From Thermoplasmata archaeon (lineage in GTDB: Archaea > Thermoplasmatota > Thermoplasmata > Sysuiplasmatales > Sysuiplasmataceae), in contig JAJZXY010000002.1 in NCBI GenBank assembly GCA_021806165.1, forward strand, positions 62,001 to 126,000: a DNA stretch of 64,000 nt. Reading direction: 5' to 3'. How positions within the stretch are numbered: the first letter of the stretch is position 1; every line of letters begins with the position of its first letter. Below are positions 16,340 through 25,752 of this stretch, in pieces. The notes beneath the pieces were generated by a model. That model did not search any database and was not told the origin of the DNA. It worked only from the letters and a program-made list of their open reading frames with translations. The position numbers and the translations under genes are program-made.

Positions 16340-18919
16340 ATGCACGGTCCGGGAAAATGGTTGTCAAGGGAGCTGAGGGAGCCCCTTTTCGGATGGTATG
16401 CTCCAGTCATCTTCACTATTGCGGCAGCCTCCCTTTCGTTCATACTGCCTCAGCAGTTTGTCAACATGTATGGCATACATCTTGCAATCTTTGCCTATGC
16501 CTTTTCCGCTTCCGTTCTCACCGCCTCGGCTGTCCTGTATTTCAGGCGATGGCTGTCCAAGAAGTCTCCCGTGCTTCTGGTCGCGTTCTTTATCATCGTG
16601 CAGGCCCTGATTTGGGAAGCATTCCTTTCTGCAACGCTGATGGCGGATTCGCCATCATCTCTCCCCACAAATAACTGGCTCTTCATCTCGCTGATCACCT
16701 ATTTCGTCTTTGCAGAGTCGTTCGATCTGGTCGTCGGCTATGCAATGCTGGGCTGGATATCGAGGGCGAAAGGTGTTCAGCTGGCGGCACTGGCCACGCT
16801 GCTGACTGCCTTCAGGATATCCGTCATGTCACTGATTGTCCTGAATGGGCACCCCTTTTTCATATCAATCATCCTGATTCTCCACAGCCTGCCGCTCTCT
16901 GATATGGTGATGGCTCTGGGACTCGCGAGCGTGATTGCCTATATGGTGCTTCACAAGCGCATATCGGGCCCAGACATCCACAAGACCACAGTCGGCATAG
17001 GCGCATTCCTGCTGCTGATCTGCGCCGCCCTGCTTGTCTACCGATTCGGTGTGCAGGGAGCCGGATGGACTCAGGTGCTTGCGGGTGCAATGGTCACCTC
17101 CGCCATCGTCTTTCCCTTCTGGGGAATCGTACTGCAGGACGAAGGGGAGAAGAGGAGCACAATCAGGCTTATGAAAATGCTGAACAGCTACAGGCCCGGG
17201 CTGGATTCAGTGCAGGCCGAACGGTCTGACCTCGGGCCGCAGAACACGGGCCTGGCGCTGCTCTCCGTATCATTTCCGGGCTCTGTCTCATTCACATACA
17301 GGTCCTCTGACTGCAGGAACTGGAAACTTGTAAACTCATTCTCAGACAGAGGCGGCCGCACACCCTCTGGGAGTTTCACATGCGACATGAGCAGCCGCTT
17401 CAGGGTGGGGGAGCAGATAACACTTCTGAGCAGCAAACCGGGCGACGCAATGCTGCTCTCAGGTGCTGTAGGCGGTGAATTCCTTGCTATGCTCTTTATG
17501 CCCGCGGACGGCGAATTCGAGATCATGGGTGTCGCCCGTCCTGTAGGCTCCGGATGGGAGACCTCAGAGATATCATTCATTCACAACCTGTCATGGCTCA
17601 TCAGGTCCGAGGCTCTTTCATACGAGCTTTCGGAGAGGCAGCGCATGATGACGCTGAGGCTGCTGACACTCGTGGAGACGACGAGAAGGCTGATCGGCGC
17701 AAAAAGCATGGAATCGCTGTATGACACCGCCTGCGAGATTGTAACCGAGAGGCTCGGGTACAGTGATGCAAGCATCTGGGTAAACCTGGATTCCGGCGGC
17801 CTCAGGCTCGAGGCCTGGCGCTTCGACGACAGCATATCACCGCCGGAGGTTAAAGGCACAACGCTTCCGCCGGGCAGGGGAATAGTGGGAAGGTGCGCTC
17901 AGATGATGACATCGCATCTGGCCAGGGATGTCACATCAGACCCGCACTATGTAACGATATTCGCAAACAGGACGAGGAGCGAGTTTGCTGTACCGGTTGT
18001 TGCAGACGGCAGCTGCATCGCCGTGCTCGACGTCGAATCCAGCAGGGAGGATGACTTTGACACAAGTGATGTCCAGGTCCTTAGCATTGTCTCGGACATC
18101 ATTGCCATGTCCTGGAAGAATCTGACGCTGTACGAGGGCATCAGCGCAAGCCAGAAGGCGTCTGAAATAAGGGCCAACATACTCGCACACGACCTGAAGA
18201 ACATGTTCCAGCCCATATCAATCAACATGGCAATTCTCAAGGCGAGGATCGGGACAGGCGTACCGCTGTCGGGGGATGACCTGAAGCTTATAGAAAGCAC
18301 CACTGCATCCATAGACAATGCAAGCAGGTTTGTTAACGGCATACTGCAGCTTGTAAGGCTCGGCAACTCCAGCAGCGCGAAGCCGAAGAGGATGAGCCTT
18401 CAGGCGGTCATTGGAAGCGCATCCTCCACGGTTACATCCACCTTCTCCAACAGGGATGTATTGATAGAAACAAGGTTCGACGCACCGTCCCCTGACGTCC
18501 TGGGAACGGAGCTTCTGGAGGAGGTCTTTGTGAACCTGTTCACCAATTCAATCAAGTACAATGGTTCGGAGAAGGTCAGGATTCTGGTTACAGGCGGTAA
18601 GGGATGCGGCTCGGATGAAGGCAAGGTTGTCGTTGGGGTTTCGGACAACGGCACAGGAATCCCCCCTGAAAGGATTCCCACACTGTTCGACAGGTTCAGT
18701 GCAAGCTCCTCAGGAAGCGGCATAGGCCTCTCACTCGTCCGTGGCATAGTCGAAAGCATCGGAGGCAGCATTGAGGCTAGCCCCAGGGGAGAGGGCAAAT
18801 GGAGCGGGGCGCATTTCACGCTGATGCTTCCCGGGGCGCCGCCTCAGCACAGACCGGGACGCACGAAGGCAGACGGAGACATAGCCCCTGGCATCCCATT
18901 CCGGCGACCTTCAAGATAG
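16340..18919 (+). CDS. Multi-pass membrane sensor histidine kinase with GAF domain
   Basis: An 859-residue hybrid. Residues about 18-268 form some eight membrane helices of no family I recognise; then a poorly conserved stretch to about 430, a GAF domain (about 445-595; GIVGRCAQMMTSHLARDV, FAVPVVADGSCIAVLDVES), a HisKA-like dimerisation helix with H-box ILAHDLKNMFQPI (His about residue 617), and a HATPase domain with N-box NLFTNSIKYN, G1 DNGTGIPPERIP and G2 GSGIGLSLV. No receiver domain and no response regulator next to it. The start follows a GGAGG Shine-Dalgarno. Signal unknown; membrane or GAF-ligand sensing is inferred. Confidence 0.88.
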   Translation: MHGPGKWLSRELREPLFGWYAPVIFTIAAASLSFILPQQFVNMYGIHLAIFAYAFSASVLTASAVLYFRRWLSKKSPVLLVAFFIIVQALIWEAFLSATLMADSPSSLPTNNWLFISLITYFVFAESFDLVVGYAMLGWISRAKGVQLAALATLLTAFRISVMSLIVLNGHPFFISIILILHSLPLSDMVMALGLASVIAYMVLHKRISGPDIHKTTVGIGAFLLLICAALLVYRFGVQGAGWTQVLAGAMVTSAIVFPFWGIVLQDEGEKRSTIRLMKMLNSYRPGLDSVQAERSDLGPQNTGLALLSVSFPGSVSFTYRSSDCRNWKLVNSFSDRGGRTPSGSFTCDMSSRFRVGEQITLLSSKPGDAMLLSGAVGGEFLAMLFMPADGEFEIMGVARPVGSGWETSEISFIHNLSWLIRSEALSYELSERQRMMTLRLLTLVETTRRLIGAKSMESLYDTACEIVTERLGYSDASIWVNLDSGGLRLEAWRFDDSISPPEVKGTTLPPGRGIVGRCAQMMTSHLARDVTSDPHYVTIFANRTRSEFAVPVVADGSCIAVLDVESSREDDFDTSDVQVLSIVSDIIAMSWKNLTLYEGISASQKASEIRANILAHDLKNMFQPISINMAILKARIGTGVPLSGDDLKLIESTTASIDNASRFVNGILQLVRLGNSSSAKPKRMSLQAVIGSASSTVTSTFSNRDVLIETRFDAPSPDVLGTELLEEVFVNLFTNSIKYNGSEKVRILVTGGKGCGSDEGKVVVGVSDNGTGIPPERIPTLFDRFSASSSGSGIGLSLVRGIVESIGGSIEASPRGEGKWSGAHFTLMLPGAPPQHRPGRTKADGDIAPGIPFRRPSR

Positions 18920-18949
18920 GGATATAACGGCTGACTGTCATCCGCGCGC

Positions 18950-19432
18950 ATGAAGCGCCAGCATCGTTCTGCCGCATTCTGTCCTTCCCTTTCCCTGTAC
19001 ATCGTTTGCACCGAGGAGGATGGTGATCTGCTGACATGCACATTCTCGCCCACCGACGGCGGCGCTGAACGGAAAGGCGCAGCCGCCGAAGTGGCGGGCT
19101 ACGTCGAAGGGGATGTTTCATCGCTCAGCGGGCTCAGGCCACGACTGCGCGGCACACCGTTTCAGCTTAGCGTCTGGAGAGAGATATCAAAGATACCGGC
19201 GGGGAGGGTGGCAACTTACGGGGAGGTGGCAGCAAGGCTGGGAAGGCCCGGGGCTGCAAGGGCAGTAGGCGGCGCTGTTGGCAGAAACCCGGTGGCAATA
19301 GTCATCCCGTGCCACAGGGTCGTGGCATCCGGCGGCATTGGCGGTTACTCCGCCTACGGTGGTGCGGAAACAAAGAGAAAGCTGCTCGCCATGGAAATGC
19401 GCAGGGCTGGAGTCCAGCCCGGGCATGCATGA
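18950..19432 (+). CDS. ogt: Methylated-DNA-protein cysteine methyltransferase
   Basis: Suicide repair protein that removes O6-alkyl groups from guanine in DNA. The 160-residue protein has the helix-turn-helix RVATYGEVAARLGRPGAARAVG and the active site IPCHRVV with acceptor Cys121, followed by GGIGGYSAYGG. Its start lies 25 nt after GATATAAC, a TATA-like element. It is monocistronic or starts a short run with the PEBP gene 46 nt downstream. Confidence 0.95.
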   Translation: MKRQHRSAAFCPSLSLYIVCTEEDGDLLTCTFSPTDGGAERKGAAAEVAGYVEGDVSSLSGLRPRLRGTPFQLSVWREISKIPAGRVATYGEVAARLGRPGAARAVGGAVGRNPVAIVIPCHRVVASGGIGGYSAYGGAETKRKLLAMEMRRAGVQPGHA

Positions 19433-19478
19433 AGTGTTAAATTGTTGCACCGCGCTACCTTAAGGGCAGGGATATGCA

Positions 19479-19919
19479 GTGAGGATTGCAAGCACCGCCT
19501 TTACCGAAGGCGGTTTCATACCTCTGCGCCACACGTGCGACGGAGCAGACGTCTCCCCCGCCCTCTCATGGGCAGATGTCCCGGACGGCACTGTCGCATT
19601 CTCTCTTTTGGTGGTAGACCCTGATGCTCCCGGCGGCACGTTTGTCCACTGGGTGGTTTTCAACATAGGGGGCAACAGGAGGGGGATGGAGGAGGGACGC
19701 ACACCACCGGAGTGCCAGCTCGGCACAAATGACTTCGGCAGGGCAACTTACTCCGGTCCCTGTCCTCCCAGGGGAAATCCGCACTCATACCATTTCACCC
19801 TCTACGCCATGGATGCAAGGGTCGCGGCCAGGAAGGGCTGCACAATGGGCGAGCTGGAGAGGGCCATGAAGGGCCATACGCTGGATGAGGCGCATATCAT
19901 TGGACTCTACGGCAGGTAG
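19479..19919 (+). CDS. PEBP-family (Raf-kinase-inhibitor-like, YbhB type) protein
   Basis: A 146-residue phosphatidylethanolamine-binding-protein fold. Seen are GGFIPLRHTCDGADVSPAL, the ligand-site motif VVDPDAPGGTFVHWVVFNI and the second motif TYSGPCPPRGNPHSYHFTLY. The prokaryotic members have no settled function; some affect kinases or proteases. It has no signal peptide. The start is GTG at 19479, since no ATG precedes the conserved beginning RIASTAFTEGG. Confidence 0.9.
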   Translation: MRIASTAFTEGGFIPLRHTCDGADVSPALSWADVPDGTVAFSLLVVDPDAPGGTFVHWVVFNIGGNRRGMEEGRTPPECQLGTNDFGRATYSGPCPPRGNPHSYHFTLYAMDARVAARKGCTMGELERAMKGHTLDEAHIIGLYGR

Positions 19920-19932
19920 TCTCCCGGCAGAG

Positions 19933-19940
19933 TTTTAATA
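19933..19940 (+). promoter_or_regulatory. TATA-like box of purE
   Basis: TTTTAATA is centred 26 nt before the purE ATG with no Shine-Dalgarno between, fitting a leaderless message. Confidence 0.5.
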
Positions 19941-19962
19941 AGCCCCTGCCGATACTTCGACC

Positions 19963-20436
19963 ATGCCTCTTGTCAGCGTTATCATGGGCAGCAGGAGCGA
20001 TTTCGACGTGATGAAGGAGGCGGTGGAACTGCTCCGCTCCTTTGGCGTCGAGACGGAGTACAGTGTTGTATCGGCGCACAGGACACCCGAACTTATGTTC
20101 GAGTACGCGAGAAAGGCATCCGGGAGGGGGGTGCAGGTTATAATAGCAGGCGCAGGTGGCGCTGCTCACCTTCCAGGCATGGTTGCGTCGCTGACGGAGC
20201 TTCCAGTCATTGGCGTCCCTGTGCCCTCGAGGCAGCTCAAGGGCATTGATTCCCTGCTCTCAATCGTCCAGATGCCGGCCGGAATCCCGGTGGCCACCGT
20301 TGCAATCGGCAATGCAAAGAACGCAGCACTTCTGGCACTGAGGATAATTGCGCTCAAGGATGCTGAAATTGCAGGCAAGGTCAGGAAGCACATGGCCGAC
20401 CAGACAGCCTCCGTCCTGGGCACTGAACTTCCCTGA
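19963..20436 (+). CDS. purE: N5-carboxyaminoimidazole ribonucleotide mutase
   Basis: Converts N5-CAIR to CAIR in purine synthesis. The 157-residue class I PurE shows [29 protein letters not shown] with the catalytic His-Arg, and the substrate loop [17 protein letters not shown]. LarB at 52425 belongs to the same fold family but is clearly separate. It forms an operon with purK 15 nt downstream, which supplies its substrate, confirming the N5-CAIR route. Confidence 0.97.
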   Translation: MPLVSVIMGSRSDFDVMKEAVELLRSFGVETEYSVVSAHRTPELMFEYARKASGRGVQVIIAGAGGAAHLPGMVASLTELPVIGVPVPSRQLKGIDSLLSIVQMPAGIPVATVAIGNAKNAALLALRIIALKDAEIAGKVRKHMADQTASVLGTELP

Positions 20437-20451
20437 TAAGCCGGTGTCTCC

Positions 20452-21534
20452 ATGAATGTGGGCATCATAGGCTCGGGCCAGCTTGGGTGGATGACCATTA
20501 TCGAGGGGAGAAAGCTTCCCAACAGATACCTGGTGCTGGATGAGAAGAAGGGGCCGGCAGGCTTTGTTGCAGATGCATTCTACACAGCGGGCAGATACTC
20601 CGAGTTTGTCGAAAAGTGCGATGTGGTGACATATGAGTTCGAGCACGTCGACGGACGCGCCCTCGAGGCTGCCGACAGTGCAGGGAAGCTCAGGCCTGGA
20701 CTGCTTCCCGTCCGCCTCAAGAGGGAGAGGATACTTGAGAAGGAGTTCCTGCGCGACAGCGGCTTCCCAGTGGGGAGCTTCAGCGTGGCTTCAGGCAGGG
20801 AGGAGGCGCTCAGGCTTGCAGGCAGTTATGAGCGGTCGGTTGTAAAGGCGTCACAGGGGGGCTATGACGGAAAGGGGCAGTACTTCATTGACAGGGATAA
20901 CGGCTCACCGCCGGCCATAGACATTGAGGACCGGTTTGTGGTTGAGGAGTGGATAGATTTTGACGCGGAGGCATCGGTCATTGCCTCCAGGGGTGCAGCC
21001 GGTGAGTTCAGGGCCCACACACCGTCCTTCAATCTCAACAGGCGCGGAATGCTATTCTACAATTCCGCACCATATGGTGACTTCGGGATGACAGACATTG
21101 TAAGGAGGCTGATGGACCGCCTCGACTACGTTGGCGTGATGGGTGTGGAGTTCTTCATAGCGGACGGCAGGGCGCTGATAAACGAATTCGCGCCAAGGGT
21201 CCACAACACCGGCCACCACACGCTGCACGGCTCATCCATTTCACAGTTCGAGCAGCATGTAAGGGCAATCACCGGTCTCCCGGTGCCTGAACCCAGGCTC
21301 CATGTCCCCAGCGGTGTGATAAACATTATTGGCAGAGATTTGCCGCCTTCCGTCCAGGAAAGAATACTCTCCCTGCCGGGCACATCCATCTACTGGTACG
21401 GTAAGGAGGGCATCAGGAGGCGCAGAAAGGTCGGTCATGTAAACATAACCGCAGCCTCTACCTCCGGGCTGAATTCGACGACCAAGGAGGTTTCATCCAT
21501 TCTCTACGGTGACGACCCCGACTCCTTCCTGTGA
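20452..21534 (+). CDS. purK: N5-carboxyaminoimidazole ribonucleotide synthase
   Basis: ATP-grasp enzyme that makes N5-CAIR from AIR, ATP and bicarbonate. The 360-residue protein has the N-terminal loop IGSGQLGWMTI, EFEHVD, the ATP-binding segment VKASQGGYDGKGQYF, VVEEWIDFDAEASVI and the metal/phosphate region LINEFAPRVHNTGHHTLHG. The start ATG lies 15 nt after the purE stop. The 3' end overlaps the convergent Sua5 gene by 31 bp. Confidence 0.97.
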   Translation: MNVGIIGSGQLGWMTIIEGRKLPNRYLVLDEKKGPAGFVADAFYTAGRYSEFVEKCDVVTYEFEHVDGRALEAADSAGKLRPGLLPVRLKRERILEKEFLRDSGFPVGSFSVASGREEALRLAGSYERSVVKASQGGYDGKGQYFIDRDNGSPPAIDIEDRFVVEEWIDFDAEASVIASRGAAGEFRAHTPSFNLNRRGMLFYNSAPYGDFGMTDIVRRLMDRLDYVGVMGVEFFIADGRALINEFAPRVHNTGHHTLHGSSISQFEQHVRAITGLPVPEPRLHVPSGVINIIGRDLPPSVQERILSLPGTSIYWYGKEGIRRRRKVGHVNITAASTSGLNSTTKEVSSILYGDDPDSFL

Positions 21535-22580
21535 GCAGGTGATCTGCCGCGCGCCTTTCCTGCCGATCGCCTAAGCCTGTTCATGACCGCCAGTCCAATC
21601 CCCTCCTCTCCGATGCCCTCGGCAAGAATGTAGTCCACTCCGCTCCTGTCCAGCTGGCGCAGCGATGAGAAGAGTCTCCTTGCTATCTCTTCCGGCCTCT
21701 CCCTGCTTCCCAGCCTGACCACCGTTCCCGTGTGTATTTCTGTTTCATCTGTGACCAGGAACGCCGCGGTCCTGCCTGACCTGCTGATCTGCCTCCATTT
21801 TGCAATCATTGCCTCCTCCAGCCCCGGCTGCGACTCAAAGAGCAGGACGCGCGAATGGACAGGGGCGTAATGCCTGTATTTCATTCCAGGGGAGGGAGCC
21901 TTCCCCCTGTAGACTGTGAAGCCTTCCGCTGCGGGGTGTATCGTCAGACCCGGCATGATTTCGCGAAGCTGCTCGGCTGTTACACCTCCGGGCCTCAGGA
22001 TGCTGGGCACGCCTGAGGTGAGGTCGAGCACCGTGGATTCCACCCCTATCCTTGAACTGCCGCCGTCGATGATGACGTCAACTAGCCCGTCGAGTTCACC
22101 CACCGCCTCCTCGAAGGAGGTAATACTGGGCCTTCCGCTGATGTTGGCGCTTGGTGCCGCTATTGGTGTGCGCGCCTGCCTTATAAGTGAAAGTGCTGTC
22201 CTGTTGTCCGGCATCCTAACCGACACGGTATCCAGGCCGGCGGTGACAGGTGCAGGTACCGCGGGTCCCTTTCTGAGAACGAGTGTGAGCGGGCCGGGCC
22301 AGAATCTTTCCATGAGTATGCGGCCCATTGCAGGCACATCTCGTGCCAGTTGCTCAACCTGGCCTCTGCTGCAGACATGGACTATCACGGGATTGTCCAG
22401 AGGCCTCCCCTTGATTTCGAAAATGCGCTTCACGGCAGCGCTGTTCAGCGCATCGGCCCCCATTCCGTAGACAGTTTCGGTGGGGAAGACGACAACCCCG
22501 CCTTCACGGATGGTCCTGCCTGCAATGTACGCTGTGCCTGCAGGCAGGCGTCCGCGCTCCCGCCTGAAAAGCAGTGTCAT
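21504..22580 (-). CDS. sua5: Threonylcarbamoyl-AMP synthase (Sua5 type)
   Basis: Makes threonylcarbamoyl-AMP from threonine, bicarbonate and ATP for the t6A37 modification of ANN-decoding tRNAs. The long form: an N-terminal YrdC domain (VVVFPTETVYGMGADAL, IFEIKGRPLDNPVIVHV, IAAPSANISGRPSIT, STVLDLTSGVPSILRPGGV) plus a linker KAPSPGMKYRHYAP and a C-terminal Sua5 domain (to about residue 340). The ATG at 22580 is preferred to a GTG 9 nt upstream. Its KEOPS partners are not in this window, although they often lie beside rps27ae in euryarchaea. Confidence 0.93.
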   Translation of the reverse strand: MTLLFRRERGRLPAGTAYIAGRTIREGGVVVFPTETVYGMGADALNSAAVKRIFEIKGRPLDNPVIVHVCSRGQVEQLARDVPAMGRILMERFWPGPLTLVLRKGPAVPAPVTAGLDTVSVRMPDNRTALSLIRQARTPIAAPSANISGRPSITSFEEAVGELDGLVDVIIDGGSSRIGVESTVLDLTSGVPSILRPGGVTAEQLREIMPGLTIHPAAEGFTVYRGKAPSPGMKYRHYAPVHSRVLLFESQPGLEEAMIAKWRQISRSGRTAAFLVTDETEIHTGTVVRLGSRERPEEIARRLFSSLRQLDRSGVDYILAEGIGEEGIGLAVMNRLRRSAGKARGRSPAHRKESGSSP

Positions 22581-22641
22581 GCACTTCACCCCTGTGGAAT
22601 GAAAAGGAGAATGTTTTGGTTAAAGTGTTTGCTTCCCGCGT

Positions 22642-24726
22642 TCATGGAAGGTGGTGGAGGACGAACACATGCACCGCGATCATTACAGCTATGAACAGGA
22701 TGGACACTGTGTTGACAACCTTGATGAGCGGGTTGATTGCCGGTCCTGCCGTATCCTTTGTCGCATCACCCACGGTGTCTCCGACAACTGCCGCCTTGTG
22801 CGCCTCTGAACCCTTGCCGCCGTACTCGCCGGATTCAATGAGCTTCTTCCCGTTATCCCAGGCTGCGCCCCCGACTGTCATCATTATGGCCAGGGCAAAT
22901 CCGCTTATCACCACGCCGATGAGCAGACCGGCAAGCGCCGTGGGGCCGAGCAGCATCCCGACAAGGATGGGGGAAAGGACGCCAATCAGCGCAGGAACTA
23001 CAAGCTGCCTCAGCGCCTCCTTCGTCACCACATCCACGCACTTTCCGTAGTCAGGCTTTTCAGTTCCCTCGAGTATCCTGGGAGATGCCTTGAACTGCCG
23101 CCTCACTTCAACCACAATTGCCTGTGCGGCCCTTCCGACCGCCCCCATCAGGAATGATGTGAAGAAGAACGGCAGTGTCGCGCCAATGAACAGTCCTGCA
23201 AGGACGAGAGGGTCGTTAATCTCCAGGGACGGGTAGCCGTTCGCGCTTATGTATGCATAATATGCAGCAAACAGCGCGAGGGCGCCCAGCGCGGCGGAGC
23301 CGACCGCGTAGCCCTTGGTGATGGCTTTCGTCGTGTTGCCCACCGCGTCCAGGGGATCCGTCCTGTTCCTGACCTCCTCGGAAAGGCCCGCCATCTCCGC
23401 GATGCCGCCCGCGTTGTCTGTTATGGGTCCGAATGCGTCGACTGAAAGTATGATGCCTGTCATGGACAACATGGCTGTGGCGGTTATGCCTATCCCGTAG
23501 AGGCCGGTGTCCGAAATGCCCGTGCCGGAGACGGGGCTGCCCGTTACGAAGTAGGCGAGCAGCACCGCCCCGACTATCGTGATTGTCTGCAGGAATGATG
23601 ACTGCAGTCCCCAGCCAAGTCCAGTAATTATCGTGGTTCCGGCACCCGTTGTCGAGGCTTCAGATATGGACTTTACAGGCCTGAATTTCGTGTCGGTGTA
23701 GTAGTCTGTTATTGCCATTAGCAGGCCAACAACAATGATGCCCATCAAGGCGTCAACGAAGAACTTGAGTGCGTAGGCGGATGGGAAGAGCATGTAGGAA
23801 CCTGCATAGAAGCCAATCACAGCTATGATGCCAGTCGAGATGACCCCTTTGTAGAGGGCGCCCATGATGTTCTGCGATTTCCCTAAGCGCACAAAGAAGA
23901 CGCCAACGATTGACGCCATTATAGCCACGGATGCTACCACAAGGGGAAAGAGGACAGCCTTGCTGCCGAACAGATTAACCACCGTAACGAGCGTCCCTCC
24001 AAGGACCATTGCCGCAACGATGGTGACGACATACGACTCAAAGACATCCGCACCCATTCCGGCGCAGTCGCCCACATTGTCGCCCACATTGTCTGCGATG
24101 ACAGCCGGATTGCGCGGATCATCCTCCGGTATGCCCACCTCAACCTTGCCTATGAGGTCGGCACCGACGTCCGCACCCTTGGTGTATATGCCGCCGCCGA
24201 CCCTTGCAAACAGGCTGACCAGCGAGGCACCGAACATGTAACCGAGCATGTTCTCGGGGTTGCCACCGTAGAAGATGAGAAGGAGCGCAAGACCCAGGAC
24301 TGCAAAGCCGACCACTGTTATGCCTGTGACGCTGCCGCCCCTGAATGCGACGGAGAGTCCGTCCCTCAGAGAGCGCTTGGCAGCATTTGCCGTCCTGACG
24401 TTTGCCCGGATTGCAACATTCATGCTTATGTAGCCGGCAACAGCCGAACTGGCGGCGCCGATTGCAAAGCCTATCGCCTCCTTCCAGCCCGGCTGGGATC
24501 CCAGCTTGGGAACCAGAGCGATGAGTATTGTGAGGATTGTGGCGGCTATAGCCACAGTGGTATACTGCCGGTTCAGGAATGCCTTTGAACCGGCCTGAAT
24601 AGCCCTCGCAATCTCGATCATCTTTGGCTCACCCTCATCCATTCTGAGGATGCTCACTGTCTGGAGCAGGGCGTATAGCAGCGCTATCACGGCTGCTATG
24701 ATTACAAAGATTTCCAGAGTAGACAT
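22642..24726 (-). CDS. hppA: Membrane-bound proton-translocating pyrophosphatase, K+-independent type
   Basis: Hydrolyses pyrophosphate and pumps H+ across the membrane. The protein of 694 residues has about 16 membrane helices and the active-site patterns GGGIYTKGADVGADLIGKVE, DDPRNPAVIADNVGDNVGD, TDNAGGIAEMAG and VVGDTVGDATKDTAGPAINP. In GNTTKAITKG the position that is Ala in K+-dependent enzymes is Lys, which marks the K+-independent, H+-pumping type. The start MSTLEIFV is chosen because GGAG lies 8 nt before it; the longer frame adds a non-conserved 53-residue lead. Divergent from rpoE1. Confidence 0.96.
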   Translation of the reverse strand: MSTLEIFVIIAAVIALLYALLQTVSILRMDEGEPKMIEIARAIQAGSKAFLNRQYTTVAIAATILTILIALVPKLGSQPGWKEAIGFAIGAASSAVAGYISMNVAIRANVRTANAAKRSLRDGLSVAFRGGSVTGITVVGFAVLGLALLLIFYGGNPENMLGYMFGASLVSLFARVGGGIYTKGADVGADLIGKVEVGIPEDDPRNPAVIADNVGDNVGDCAGMGADVFESYVVTIVAAMVLGGTLVTVVNLFGSKAVLFPLVVASVAIMASIVGVFFVRLGKSQNIMGALYKGVISTGIIAVIGFYAGSYMLFPSAYALKFFVDALMGIIVVGLLMAITDYYTDTKFRPVKSISEASTTGAGTTIITGLGWGLQSSFLQTITIVGAVLLAYFVTGSPVSGTGISDTGLYGIGITATAMLSMTGIILSVDAFGPITDNAGGIAEMAGLSEEVRNRTDPLDAVGNTTKAITKGYAVGSAALGALALFAAYYAYISANGYPSLEINDPLVLAGLFIGATLPFFFTSFLMGAVGRAAQAIVVEVRRQFKASPRILEGTEKPDYGKCVDVVTKEALRQLVVPALIGVLSPILVGMLLGPTALAGLLIGVVISGFALAIMMTVGGAAWDNGKKLIESGEYGGKGSEAHKAAVVGDTVGDATKDTAGPAINPLIKVVNTVSILFIAVMIAVHVFVLHHLP

Positions 24727-24883
24727 GAAAAGCTCCATCGTCGATGAAAAATTGGTACAATATAATATTTTCTTCCGGCAGACGATGGCGGAAAGGTCAT
24801 CGCAGCAGGCTAGCGCTGGCGGTGGAAATGGCGCATGCCGGGGGCTTGGCCGCCCGCGCAAGTCAGGAGCCGGGTGTTTGTAC

Positions 24884-24895
24884 ATTTATATATAA
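24884..24895 (+). promoter_or_regulatory. TATA-like box of the rpoE1 operon
   Basis: TTTATATATAA lies about 85 nt before the rpoE1 ATG at 24975 in the divergent hppA-rpoE1 spacer. Initiation about 25 nt downstream would leave a short leader. Confidence 0.45.
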
Positions 24896-24974
24896 GTTCA
24901 ATTCTTCCACACACAGGCACAGCTCTGCCAATCAGCTCGAAGAGGGAGAGTTTCTCAACGGGAGAGATTGATTA

Positions 24975-25550
24975 ATGTATCACGCAATTTCAAGGAAAAG
25001 CGTTGTAAGGGTCCCGCCCGACAGACTGGGCGAGGGTTATGAGGAAGTTGTTTCCCAGCTGGCGCGCAACCAGATAGAGGGAAGGCTTGACAACGAAGGC
25101 AACATGATAGTGATGATTTATGACGTGGCACTTGACGGGAATGGCAGGGTCGTGCATGGAGACGGGGGCGTCTTCCAGTCAATTTCATACGAGGCACTGC
25201 TCTTTTCTCCGGCTGTCCAGGAGGTAGTGGACGCCCATGTCGTCGACGTTATAGAATTCGGTGCATTCCTCAGGTTTGGGCCCTTTGACGGGCTTCTCCA
25301 TATCAGCCAGATTATGGACGACAAGCTTGACGTGGACGAGGGTGGCAAGAGGATCGTCGGGAAGGAGACCAAGCGGGACCTCAAGGTAGGAGACAAGGTC
25401 CGCGCCCGTATCATTTCAGTGAGCCTGAACGAGAAAAGCCCGAAGGACAGCAGGATAGGACTCACAACGCGCCAGCCCGGCCTTGGCAAGTTTGAATGGA
25501 TAGAAGAGGACAGGAGCAAGAAGTCGAAAAAGGGGGAAGTAGTGGCGTGA
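24975..25550 (+). CDS. rpoE1: DNA-directed RNA polymerase subunit E' (Rpo7/Rpb7)
   Basis: Stalk subunit of archaeal RNA polymerase, which with RpoF binds emerging RNA and aids initiation and termination. The 191-residue protein has the N-terminal RNP-like domain MYHAISRKSVVRVPPDRLG and a C-terminal S1/OB domain (about 80-165; VVDVIEFGAFLRFGPFDGLLHISQI). A charged tail ends the protein. It heads the conserved archaeal cluster rpoE1-spt4-GTP-DPCK-rps24e-rps27ae. Confidence 0.96.
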   Translation: MYHAISRKSVVRVPPDRLGEGYEEVVSQLARNQIEGRLDNEGNMIVMIYDVALDGNGRVVHGDGGVFQSISYEALLFSPAVQEVVDAHVVDVIEFGAFLRFGPFDGLLHISQIMDDKLDVDEGGKRIVGKETKRDLKVGDKVRARIISVSLNEKSPKDSRIGLTTRQPGLGKFEWIEEDRSKKSKKGEVVA

Positions 25551-25560
25551 CGGTGATAAG

Positions 25561-25752
25561 ATGGCGGTAAAACAGCTGAAGGCATGCAAGAACTGCAGCT
25601 ACATATCAGAGGCGGACCAGTGCCCGCAGTGCGGGGGTCAGACATCCAAGGAGTTCCAGGGGTACCTGATCATTGTTGACCACACAAAGTCCGCCATTGC
25701 AAAGCAGATGGGTATAGATGTCAACGGAAAGTACGCGCTTCGTGTCAGGTGA
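25561..25752 (+). CDS. spt4: Transcription elongation factor Spt4 (RpoE'')
   Basis: Zinc-binding partner of Spt5 that clamps RNA polymerase for processive elongation. The 63-residue protein has the zinc ribbon ACKNCSYI and QCPQCGGQ (cysteines at about 9, 12, 20 and 23) and the Spt5-contacting strand GYLIIVDHTKSAIAKQMGI. It starts 10 nt after rpoE1 and overlaps the next gene by 35 bp. Confidence 0.95.
   Translation: MAVKQLKACKNCSYISEADQCPQCGGQTSKEFQGYLIIVDHTKSAIAKQMGIDVNGKYALRVR

Noticed and set aside
24727-24885. A 53-residue N-terminal extension of the pyrophosphatase
   Set aside because: Not conserved in the family; a GGAG site directly precedes the inner ATG at 24726, which matches the usual N-terminus.
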